Assembly: GCA_949358305.1 (NCBI GenBank)
Contig: CASHSZ010000006.1
Span: forward strand, 145,597 to 209,596
DNA from: Strigamia acuminata
Lineage: Eukaryota; Arthropoda; Chilopoda; Geophilomorpha; Linotaeniidae
Direction of reading: 5' to 3'
Length of the DNA: 64,000 bases
The notes beneath the pieces were generated by a model. That model was not told where the DNA came from and searched no databases. It saw nothing but the letters and a program-made list of their open reading frames with translations. Made by a program: the position numbers and the translations under genes. Positions 24,391-35,900 of the stretch are shown here, in pieces; the first letter of the stretch is position 1; every line of letters starts with the position of its first letter.

Positions 24391-27300
24391 TAACGGTTAA
24401 AGTACGAACCGCAAAGTCGGTGCCACGACCGGAGAATTAAAATTTTAATCGTCTTCCTTTCTCTGATGATCTTTTTTTTTTTTACTCCGTACCGATCGCC
24501 ACGTCGGACACGAGTAGAATGCACGCGACCGCACGAGCGCTGCGAGGTTTGAACGAACAAACGGATGCCAGCGCAGGACCTTATTTTCGGGGCGATTCGT
24601 CCGGGCTGTCGCTGCCGCTGACGCCGCTCAACGACACCACCTGCCCCTATTCTGGCCGGGACGGGGACGTTCTATTTCCGATTTATTCATTTATTTGTTA
24701 TTTTGACCGGCCCGAAGGCCAGTCTGAGACCGAGACCCACCGACCGACCATTGGATGGTAGGCGACTCGACCAACAGAAAATGGCGACGAACATTTTAGG
24801 AGACGGAACCACACCAACGACCGACCGGCCATTTGGTACTCAACAGGTACTCCAGTCTCGATCTGAAAAACGTCCGCAATGTCTATCGGATGCGATGACC
24901 GGGACTCGCATCGACTGCGACGGTACACGGTCCCTGGGAAATGATTTAAAAATGTAAAACGACGATTATTTTGTAAAACTTTTATTCGAATCTGCCACAA
25001 CGAAGATAACCTAATTAACGGTTAAAGCACAAACCGCAAAGTCGGTGCCACGACTGGAGAATTAAAATTTTAATCGTCTTCCTTTCTCTGATGATCTTTT
25101 TTTTTTTACTCCGTACCGATCGCCACGTCGGACACGAGTAGAATGCACGCGACCGCACGAGCGCTGCGAGGTTTGAACGAACGAACGGATGCCGGCGCAG
25201 GACCTTATTTTCGGGGCGAGTTAGTCGTCGGGGCTGTCGCTGCCGCTGACGTCGCTGCCGCTGACGTCGCTCAACGACGCCACCCACCCTTATTCTCGCC
25301 GGGACGGGTGCGACCTATTTCCGATCCATTTATTTATTTATTTATTTATTTATTATTTTGACCGGCCCGAAGGCCAGTCTGAGACCGAGACCGCTCTCGG
25401 AGACCCGTCGACAAAATCACTGGCTGGAGCGTGCATCGGACCGACGACCGATAAACGGATGGGTGAAAAAATGCCAGTGGTCCGCACCGATCGTCGGGGC
25501 GTGAATGTCGACCTCTCACATCGGTCTCGATCCGAAAGCACTCACGGGGTCAATTGAACGCACCGAAGGCGACTGCCATCGAATACGACGGCGCAAGACC
25601 CCCGGGAGGTGAAAATAAAATGCGGAGCGGCGGGTTTCCTATAAAATTTTTATTGCGATAAAGTGCGACGAAGATAACCTAATTAACGGTTAAAACGCAA
25701 ACCACAAAGTCGGTTCCACGACCGGAGAATTAAAATTTTAATCGTCTTTCCTTTTGCGTGTAATATTTTTTTTTTTACCCCGTACCGATCGCCACACCGG
25801 ACACGAGTAGAATGCACGCGACCGCACGCGCGCTGCGAGGTTTAGACGGACGAAGAAATGCCGGTGCGGGAGCCTTTTTTCGGGGCGAGTCGTCGGGGCT
25901 ACCGCCGCCGCTGCCGCCGCTCAACGACGCCACCCGCCCCTAGTCTCGCCGGGACGGGAGCGTTCTATTTCCGATTTATTCATTTATTTGTTATTTTGAC
26001 CGGCCCGAAGGCCAGTCTGAGCCCGAGACCGATTGGGGACCTGTCGACCACCCATTTGGTGCACAAGCATAAATACCGCACCACCGACCGATCCTCGGGT
26101 GGGAGAGGCGAATGCCATCTTGTCATCCAACGGGGATCGAGCGGCGCACGAGACGGGGGCGACGGCCCTCTCACTTTGGTCTCGATCTGAGGATCCCCTC
26201 AAAATCCGTAGAACGCGATGATTGAAACTAACGCCTACTACGACGGCACGAGACCCCCGGAAGATGAAAATAAAATGCATAACGGCTGATTTTCTATAAA
26301 AATTTTATTCCAACGAATTACGACGAAGATAACCTAATTAACGGTTAAAGCACGAGCCGCAAAGTCGGTCCCACGACCGAAGAATTAAAATTTTAATCGT
26401 CTTTCTTTTTTCGTGTGATATTTTTTTTACCTCGTACCGATCGCCACATCGGACACGAGTAGAATGCACGCGACCGCACGCATGCTGCGAGGTTTAGACG
26501 GTCGAAGGAATGCCGGTAAGGGAGCTTATTTTCGGGGCGAGTCGTCGGGGCTGCCGCTGCCGCCGCTGTCGCTCAACGACCCCAACCGCATCTATTCGTC
26601 GGGACGGATACGTTCCATTTTCGGACTTATTTATTTATTTATTTATTTATTATTTTGACCGGCCCGAAGGCCAGTCTGAGACCGTGGCGAAGCAAGGGTC
26701 CTTTTATATCGGATACCGCGCCGCTCGGCGGGTACTGTGCGCCGCTCGACCGAGCGGCGGGCCCGAGTCCCGAGTTCGATCTGAAAGTGTTGGCAAAACC
26801 CATCGAACGTGTTCGGGAAGACTCCCGTCCACAACGACGGCGCGAGACCCCCGGAAGATGAAAATAAAATACGAAACGGCTCATTTTCTATAAAATTTTT
26901 ATTCCAACGAATTACGACGAAGATAACCTAATTAACGGTTAAAGTACGAACCGCAAAGTCGGTGCCACGACCGGAGAATTAAAATTTTAATCGTCTTCCT
27001 TTCTCTGATGATCTTTTTTTTTTTTACTCCGTACCGATCGCCACGTCGGACACGAGTAGAATGCACGCGACCGCACGAGCGCTGCGAGGTTTGAACGAAC
27101 AAACGGATGCCAGCGCAGGACCTTATTTTCGGGGCGATTCGTCCGGGCTGTCGCTGCCGCTGACGCCGCTCAACGACACCACCTGCCCCTATTCTGGCCG
27201 GGACGGGGACGTTCTATTTCCGATTTATTCATTTATTTGTTATTTTGACCGGCCCGAAGGCCAGTCTGAGACCGAGACCCACCGACCGACCATTGGATGG

Positions 27301-28880
27301 TAGGCGACTCGACCAACAGAAAATGGCGACGAACATTTTAGGAGACGGAACCACACCAACGACCGACCGGCCATTTGGTACTCAACAGGTACTCCAGTCT
27401 CGATCTGAAAAACGTCCGCAATGTCTATCGGATGCGATGACCGGGACTCGCATCGACTGCGACGGTACACGGTCCCTGGGAAATGATTTAAAAATGTAAA
27501 ACGACGATTATTTTGTAAAACTTTTATTCGAATCTGCCACAACGAAGATAACCTAATTAACGGTTAAAGCACAAACCGCAAAGTCGGTGCCACGACTGGA
27601 GAATTAAAATTTTAATCGTCTTCCTTTCTCTGATGATCTTTTTTTTTTTACTCCGTACCGATCGCCACGTCGGACACGAGTAGAATGCACGCGACCGCAC
27701 GAGCGCTGCGAGGTTTGAACGAACGAACGGATGCCGGCGCAGGACCTTATTTTCGGGGCGAGTTAGTCGTCGGGGCTGTCGCTGCCGCTGACGTCGCTGC
27801 CGCTGACGTCGCTCAACGACGCCACCCACCCTTATTCTCGCCGGGACGGGTGCGACCTATTTCCGATCCATTTATTTATTTATTTATTTATTTATTATTT
27901 TGACCGGCCCGAAGGCCAGTCTGAGACCGAGACCGCTCTCGGAGACCCGTCGACAAAATCACTGGCTGGAGCGTGCATCGGACCGACGACCGATAAACGG
28001 ATGGGTGAAAAAATGCCAGTGGTCCGCACCGATCGTCGGGGCGTGAATGTCGACCTCTCACATCGGTCTCGATCCGAAAGCACTCACGGGGTCAATTGAA
28101 CGCACCGAAGGCGACTGCCATCGAATACGACGGCGCAAGACCCCCGGGAGGTGAAAATAAAATGCGGAGCGGCGGGTTTCCTATAAAATTTTTATTGCGA
28201 TAAAGTGCGACGAAGATAACCTAATTAACGGTTAAAACGCAAACCACAAAGTCGGTTCCACGACCGGAGAATTAAAATTTTAATCGTCTTTCCTTTTGCG
28301 TGTAATATTTTTTTTTTTACCCCGTACCGATCGCCACACCGGACACGAGTAGAATGCACGCGACCGCACGCGCGCTGCGAGGTTTAGACGGACGAAGAAA
28401 TGCCGGTGCGGGAGCCTTTTTTCGGGGCGAGTCGTCGGGGCTACCGCCGCCGCTGCCGCCGCTCAACGACGCCACCCGCCCCTAGTCTCGCCGGGACGGG
28501 AGCGTTCTATTTCCGATTTATTCATTTATTTGTTATTTTGACCGGCCCGAAGGCCAGTCTGAGCCCGAGACCGATTGGGGACCTGTCGACCACCCATTTG
28601 GTGCACAAGCATAAATACCGCACCACCGACCGATCCTCGGGTGGGAGAGGCGAATGCCATCTTGTCATCCAACGGGGATCGAGCGGCGCACGAGACGGGG
28701 GCGACGGCCCTCTCACTTTGGTCTCGATCTGAGGATCCCCTCAAAATCCGTAGAACGCGATGATTGAAACTAACGCCTACTACGACGGCACGAGACCCCC
28801 GGAAGATGAAAATAAAATGCATAACGGCTGATTTTCTATAAAAATTTTATTCCAACGAATTACGACGAAGATAACCTAAT
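24391..28880 (+). repeat. Higher-order block B-C-D-A duplicated with a 2,542-bp period
   Basis: Landmark ATG at 24,519 (B), 25,143 (C), 25,812 (D), 26,464 (A), then 27,061 (B), 27,685 (C), 28,354 (D). Each unit shares the constant modules of A but has a different ~200-bp variable segment. The two BCD blocks look identical. The single A unit at 26,464 matches the 594-bp type except near its edges, as expected if the block arose by unequal exchange. Confidence 0.9.
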
Positions 28881-29779
28881 TAACGGTTAAAGCACGAGCC
28901 GCAAAGTCGGTGCCACGACCGGAGAATTAAAATTTTAATCGTCTTTCCTTTTTCGGGTGATCTATGCCGATCGCCACATCGGACACGAGTAGAATGCACG
29001 CGACCGCACGCGCACTGCGAGGTTTAGACGAGCAAACGGATGCCGGCGCGGGAGCTTATCTTTTGCGACGAGTCGTCGGGGTTGCCGCTGCCACCACCAC
29101 CGCCACCGTCCAGCGACCCCAACCGCCTTTATTCGCCGACTCGTTTATTTATTTATTTATTTATTTATTTGTTTATTTTTTTTGACCGGCCCGAAGGCCG
29201 GTCTGAGACCGAGAGGTGCTCTCGACAAAGATGTGTCCACCGTTGGATGCAAGAACTCGGGTACCGCGCCACTCGACGGGTACTGCGCCGCTCGGACGAG
29301 CCACGGCCCCTCGTTCCGCTGGCGATCTGGAAACTCCCACAAAGTCCGTCGAACGCATCGAGCGAGACTCGCTCCGATTATGACGGCGCAAGACCCCCGA
29401 AAGATGAAAATGAAATACGGAAATGTCAATTTTCCGTAAAAATTTTATTCCGATAAATTGCGACGACGATAATCTAATTAACGATTAAAGCACGAACCGC
29501 GAAGTCGGTTCCACAACCGGAGAATTAAAATTTTAATCGTCTTTCTTTTTCGTGTGATATTTTTTTTACCTCGTACCGGTCGCTACATCGGACACGAGTA
29601 GAATGCACGCGACCGCACGCGCTGCGAGGATTAGACGGACGAAGGACGCACGAAGGGATGCCGACGCGGGACTTTATTTTCGGGGCGAGTCATCGAGGTT
29701 GCCGCTGCCGCCGCCACTCACTCGACGACCCCAGCTGCCACTATTCGCCGGGACGAACGCGTTCTATTTCCCGACCTAC

Positions 29780-29830
<51 letters not shown>

Positions 29831-30740
29831 TTCATTTATTTATTTATTTATTTATTTTGACCGACCCGAAGGCCAGTCTGAGACCGACGAAGCAAGGGAG
29901 GTTTAAAAAAGACGGGTATCGGATACCGTGCCGCTCGGCGGGTACTGGCGCCGCTCGACCGAGCGACGGGCCCGAGTTCCGCATTCGATCTGAAAGTGTC
30001 GGCAAAACCCGTCGAACGTGTTCGGGAAGACTCCCGTCCACAACGACGGCGCGAGACCCCCGGAAGATGAAAATAAAATACGAAACGGCTGATTTTCTGT
30101 GAAATTTTTATTACGACGAGTCGCGACGAAGATAACCTAATTAACGGTTAAAGCACGAACCGCAAAGTCGGTTCCACGACCGGAGAATTAAAACTTTAAT
30201 CGTCTTTCTTTTTCGGGTGATCTTTTTTTTACTCTGTACCGATCGCCACACCGGACACGAGTAGAATGCACGCGACCGCACGCGCTGCGAGGTTTAGACG
30301 GACGAAGGAATGCTGGTGCGGGAGCTTATTTTCGGGGCGAGTCGTCGGGGCTACCGCCGCCGCTGCCGCCGCTCAACGACGCCACCCGCCCCTAGTCTCG
30401 CCGGGACGGGGGCGTTCTATTTTCGATTTATTCATTTATTTGTTATTTTGACCGGCCCGAAGGCCAGTCCGAGACCGTGACGAAGCAAGGGAGTTATTTG
30501 ATCGGATACCGCGCCGCTCGGCGGGTACTGGCGCCGCTCGACCGAGCGGCGGGCCCGAGTTCCGCGTCCGATCTGAAAGCATTCGCGAAGCCCGTCGAAC
30601 GTGTTCGGGAAGACTCCCGTCCACAACGACGACGCGAGACCCTCGGAAGATGAAAATAAAATACGATACGGCCGATTTTCTATAAAATTTTTATCCCGAT
30701 AAGTCACGACGAAGATAATCCAATTAACCGTTAAAGCACG
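28881..30740 (+). repeat. Divergent array units E, F and G
   Basis: Landmark ATG at 28,994 (E), 29,603 (F) and 30,266 (G). They keep the ~85-base core, the hairpin and the closing GAAAATAAAAT-like module. E has lost the AATAAA-like and TATAAAA-like strings, and F the TATAAAA. F and G have variable segments related to A; E is more distant. Indels throughout. Confidence 0.85.
29776..29862. repeat. Long (TTTA)n tract in unit F
   Basis: About 87 bases of TTTA with one TTCA interruption (near 29,830). The matching tract in the copy at about 56,136-56,202 is shorter, showing active length change. Confidence 0.85.
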
Positions 30741-31136
30741 GGTCGCGGAGTCGATTCCACGACCGGGGAATCAAATTTCGACTGTCTGTCTTCCCCCGTT
30801 ACCCGTTTTTTAATTCCGAGCGATGTCCGGCGCGCGCCCGTTCGCTCCCTCCCTCTACCCGGAATAGACAGACGTGAGAACGGAGCAAAATCTCTGACCT
30901 CGGCCCGTCCCGCCGCTAGTTTATTTATTTTCGACTTATTTATTTATTTATTTATTTATTTATCTATTTATTATTTTGTTTGTTTATTTAATTATTCTAT
31001 TTCATTTTATTTTTTTAATGAATTATTATTATTATTGTTGTTTAGCTAGAAGTATGCTACGTCGCGTGTCATTATCGCCATTGTTATCACCGGGCGTCGC
31101 GTCGGTTCATTCGCCAAAATCAGACAGACAGACACA
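30741..31136. other. Spacer upstream of gene 3
   Basis: End of unit G, a pyrimidine-rich stretch (CTCCCTCCCTC near 30,844), then (TTTA)n at about 30,936-30,970 and ATT repeats near 31,021-31,038. A TTGTTTAG at about 31,038-31,045 could be a 3' splice site of an upstream non-coding exon of gene 3. Confidence 0.5.
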
Positions 31137-32369
31137 ATGGACGCGACACGCGCTTCGCACACGGAGGTAAATTATTAAACCATTACTTGTAAAATGTTAT
31201 TTTGTCAATTGGCCGCGTTCGCGTTTTGCGTGCGCAGAATGCACGAACTCACCGAGTTACTCGCGTAAACGTTAGCGTCGCCGTTGTTCTCGTCGCTAGA
31301 CGAAACGACCAATTTGACGAATGGACGAACGAGTTTAACGAATTTGATAAAACTTAACGAGTGGACGAGATTAACGAATGAATGAATAAATAAAAAAAAA
31401 TAAAGAAATAAATAGGCGTTTGTTTCGGGGCAATTCGTATAGTGCAACGAGTCGTGCGGTGAAACTATAGCGCCCCCCTCTCGCTCGTCCTTCGGTCTCT
31501 TTTCCTCACCTCCACCCCTTCTTCTTTCGGTTTTACCGCGCTCGCGCTTCGATTTAATTCAATTTAATTTAATTTATTCCTTCTCTACAGATGCCGATCG
31601 AAAACGAGAGCGAGAGTGGGAGCGAGAACGAGGCGCTGACGCAGCTGCAGCCGCCGCAGTCGCAGCTACCGTCGCAACCACCGTCACCGGGGACGTCGGA
31701 GACGCCGACGCAGCCACAGTCGCCGGAGACGCAGCGAACGGTAAAGCGTCCCGGGGAAGCGGGCGATCCGGCGCCAACCAAAAAGGTATCCCGTCAAGAT
31801 TGTCGTCGTTCATTCGTCTATTCATTCGCCTATTCCCCCTCCATTTTCCAGCCGCGTCAAGACGGAGAATCGTCGCCAGCGCGCGTCGTCGCCTCGTCGT
31901 CGAGCGACGCCGTCCCATCTACGTCGTCCGCCGCTCCCTTGTCGGGCGGGCTGGAGGCTCCGGCAAAGACAGTGGCGGAGGAGGGAGAGGGCGAAGAAGG
32001 AGGAGAGGGAGGAGAAGGAGAAGAAGAGGAAGAAGAAGAAGATGAAGAGGAAGAGGAGGAAGAGAGCGACGACCGAGACGTCGCCGATGGAGTCGAGTTG
32101 CTCCCGGCTGGAGGCCCCGTGTTCTCGCGTTTGGCGTTGGACGCGCACCGCGCTATAGTTAGAATGCTGATGCGCATGGTGAGTGAGTCAGTCGGTGGAA
32201 AACGTTCACCGTGCATGTACGCACCTTTTTTTCCCCGTATTTCGACAAACATTCGTTTTTTTTTTTTTTTTTTTTTTTTTAGCCGCCACCCAACACTGGT
32301 GGCTCCTCCGACGCACCGGCGGTTACCCGCGAGTCGAAGAAACGGGACAGTGAGCGAATTCTCCACTAA
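31137..32369 (+). CDS. Gene 3, copy 1: acidic, low-complexity protein (four exons)
   Basis: No family recognised. Exons read as 31,137-31,166 (ten codons, ATG context ACACAATGG), 31,591-31,785, 31,852-32,178 and 32,283-32,369. Donors are GTAAAT, GTATCC and GTGAGT; acceptors are CTCTACAG, TTTTCCAG and a T-run ending TTTAG. All exons are in phase 0 and give about 212 residues. In order: a short N-terminus; a Pro/Gln/Ser/Thr-rich segment (about 11-75) ending at a Lys pair; a Ser/Ala-rich segment; a run of almost uninterrupted Glu/Asp/Gly (about 118-150); a short helical stretch (FSRLALDAHRAIVRMLMRM) and a basic tail. Acidic tracts occur in chromatin and nucleolar proteins, but function is not inferable here. 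A further donor/acceptor pair (32,350/32,409) would end the protein earlier with a Lys. A possible alternative second exon starts after TGCGCAG at about 31,238. AATAAA at about 32,602. Confidence 0.6.
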
Positions 32370-32939
32370 GCGCCTCTTCGAATACTCATCTTTTCTTCTC
32401 TCATTTCAGAATAGATGGATAGGCAGATAAAGGCGACATCGAGGATCGAAACGGCCAATATTTCATTTTATTTCATTTCATTTCATCTTTATTTTATTTT
32501 ATTTTATTTTATTTTATTTTATTTTTTTATGTATTCGATTTGTTTATTAATTTGTTTGTTTGTTTTCATTTGTTTTCATCGATTCGTTTAAAATGCTAGA
32601 CGAATAAAAAATAAATAAATAGATAAACGAACTCGGTCGTTGTTGCGTGGCTTCTTTAAGCGAGCTCGGGGTTGCCTCGCACGCACGAGGGGCGCACCGG
32701 TAGTTACTTCCGTGGTGTTGCGCCGTGCACACCGTGCGCCGACGGTAGTTTGCGCGCATTGTCTGTCGCGCGACCCACTCGGTCTATCGGTACGGAGGCA
32801 TCGTCGTGGTTCGTATTTTGGAGCGGCCGTGTCTGGCCTCGAGAGGGAGAGGAGGGGGAGGAGGAGGAGGGAGGGGAGACGGTGACAAATATTTATTTTG
32901 AAACAAATTACCGGGACTACCGGCGCTCGTTGGCGCCCG
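32370..32939. other. 3' region of gene 3 and spacer before the minisatellite
   Basis: TTTCA and TTTTA repeats (about 32,462-32,526), polyadenylation-like AATAAA (32,602), then a GC-rich stretch without a supported gene and a purine-rich tract (GGGAGGAGGAGG, about 32,842-32,880). Confidence 0.55.
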
Positions 32940-35900
32940 TTGTCCCGTGCGGGCCGTTAACGGGCCGCCGACGATCCCGCAACGGCCCCGTAACGGCCCG
33001 TACGGGCCGTTAACGGGCCGCACGAGGTTGGCGAGGCCGCCGCACGGGCCGCCGACGGTCCCGTAACGACCCCGTTAACGGCCCGTGCGAGCCGTTAACG
33101 GGCCGCCGACGGTCCCGTCACGATCCCGTAACGGCCCGTACAAGCCGTTAACGGGCCGCCGACGGTCCCGTCACGATCCCGTCACGGCTCGTGCGGGCCG
33201 TTAACGGGCCGCCGACGGTCCCGTCACGATCCCGTCACGGCCCGTGCGGGCCGTTAACGGGCTGCCGACGGTCCCGTCACGATCCCGTCACGGCTCGTGC
33301 GGGCCGTTAACGGGCCGCCGACGGTCCCGTCACGATCCCGTCACGGCCCGTGCGGGCCGTTAACGGGCTGCCGACGGTCCCGTCACGATCCCGTCAACGG
33401 CCCGCATGGAGTCGTACGGGCCGTTAACGGGCTGCCGACGGTCCCGTCACGATCCCGTCACGGCTCGTGCGGGCCGTTAACGGGCCGCCGACAGTCCCGT
33501 CACGATCCCGTCACGGCCTGTGCGGGCCGTTAACGGGCCGTTAACGGGCCGTTAACGGCCCGTTAACGGCGTAAAACCAAAAACAGGATTCGAGATTAAT
33601 GTCTATGAATGTTGTACGCGTTTTCACGTACGTGTTGTCGGTTGTTGATTTTTTCGATTTACGCCGTAACGGCCCGTTAACGGCCCGTTAACGGCCCGTC
33701 AACGGCCCGTCAACGGCCCGCAACGGCCCGCACGGGCCGTTAACGGGCCGTCGACGATCCCGTCACGATCCCGCAACGGCCCGCACGGGCCGTTAACGGG
33801 CCGCTGACGGTCCCGTCACGATCCCGTCACGGCCTTCGTTCCCGGACTTCGGCTCGCCGACGGCCCGTACGACCTCACGCGGGCCGTTAACGGGCCGTTA
33901 ACGGCCCGTTAACGGCCCGTTAACGGCGTAAAACCAAAAACAGGATTCGAGATTAATGTCTATGAATGTTGTACGCGTTTTCATGTACGTGTTGTCGGTT
34001 GTTGATTTTTTCGATTCACGCCGTAACGGCCCGTTAACGGCCCGTTAACGGCCCGTCAACGGCCCGTCAACGGCCCGCAACGGCCCGCACGGGCCGTTAA
34101 CGGGCCGTCGACGATCCCGTCACGATCCCGCAACGGCCCGCACGGGCCGTTAACGGGCCGCTGACGGTCCCGTCACGATCCCGCAACGGCCCGCACGGGC
34201 CGTTAACGGGCCGTCGACGATCCCGTCACGATCCCGCAACGGCCCGCACGGGCCGTTAACGGGCCGCTGACGGTCCCGTCACGATCCCGCAACGGCCCGC
34301 ACGGGCCGTTAACGGGCCGTCGACGGTCCCGTCACGATCCCGCAACGGCCCGCACGGGCCGTTAACGGCCCGTTAACGGCCCGTTAACGGCCCGTTAACG
34401 GGGCAAAACCGAAAACAGGATTCGAGATTAATGTCTATGAATGTTGTACGCGTTTTCACGTACGTGTTGTCGGTTGTTGATTTTTTCGATTCACGCCGTA
34501 ACGGCCCGTTAACGGCCCGTTAACGGCCCGTCAACGGCCCGTCAACGGCCCGCAACGGCCCGCACGGGCCGTTAACGGGCCGTCGACGATCCCGTCACGA
34601 TCCCGCAACGGCCCGCACGGGCCGTTAACGGGCCGCTGACGGTCCCGTCACGATCCCGTCACGGCCTTCGTTCCCGGACTTCGGCTCGCCGACGGCCCGT
34701 ACGACCTCACGCGGGCCGTTAACGGGCCGTTAACGGCCCGTTAACGGCCCGTTAACGGCGTAAAACCAAAAACAGGATTCGAGATTAATGTCTATGAATG
34801 TTGTACGCGTTTTCATGTACGTGTTGTCGGTTGTTGATTTTTTCGATTCACGCCGTAACGGCCCGTTAACGGCCCGTTAACGGCCCGTCAACGGCCCGTC
34901 AACGGCCCGCAACGGCCCGCACGGGCCGTTAACGGGCCGTCGACGATCCCGTCACGATCCCGCAACGGCCCGCACGGGCCGTTAACGGGCCGCTGACGGT
35001 CCCGTCACGATCCCGCAACGGCCCGCACGGGCCGTTAACGGGCCGCTGACGGTCCCGTCACGATCCCGCAACGGCCCGCACGGGCCGTTAACGGGCCGTC
35101 GACGGTCCCGTCACGATCCCGCAACGGCCCGCACGGGCCGTTAACGGCCCGTTAACGGCCCGTTAACGGCCCGTTAACGGGGCAAAACCGAAAACAGGAT
35201 TCGAGATTAATGTCTATGAATGTTGTACGCGTTTTCACGTACGTGTTGTCGGTTGTTGATTTTTTCGATTTACGCCGTAACGGCCCGTTAACGGCCCGTT
35301 AACGGCCCGTCAACGGCCCGTCAACGGCCCGCAACGGCCCGCACGGGCCGTTAACGGGCCGTCGACGATCCCGTCACGATCCCGCAACGGCCCGCACGGG
35401 CCGTTAACGGGCCGCTGACGGTCCCGTCACGATCCCGTCACGGCCTTCGTTCCCGGACTTCGGCTCGCCGACGGCCCGTACGACCTCACGCGGGCCGTTA
35501 ACGGGCCGTTAACGGCCCGTTAACGGCCCGTTAACGGCGTAAAACCAAAAACAGGATTCGAGATTAATGTCTATGAATGTTGTACGCGTTTTCATGTACG
35601 TGTTGTCGGTTGTTGATTTTTTCGATTCACGCCGTAACGGCCCGTTAACGGCCCGTTAACGGCCCGTCAACGGCCCGTCAACGGCCCGCAACGGCCCGCA
35701 CGGGCCGTTAACGGGCCGTCGACGATCCCGTCACGATCCCGCAACGGCCCGCACGGGCCGTTAACGGGCCGCTGACGGTCCCGTCACGATCCCGCAACGG
35801 CCCGCACGGGCCGTTAACGGGCCGTCGACGATCCCGTCACGATCCCGCAACGGCCCGCACGGGCCGTTAACGGGCCGCTGACGGTCCCGTCACGATCCCG

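Noticed and set aside
32640-33013. Candidate gene between gene 3 and the minisatellite
   Set aside because: Two overlapping Arg-rich frames, one running into the minisatellite; the start differs between the two copies and there are no splice signals.
33601-33690. Short open frame starting in the 98-bp spacer
   Set aside because: About 30 codons, running into repeats and stopping; no start context, and the end differs between spacer types.
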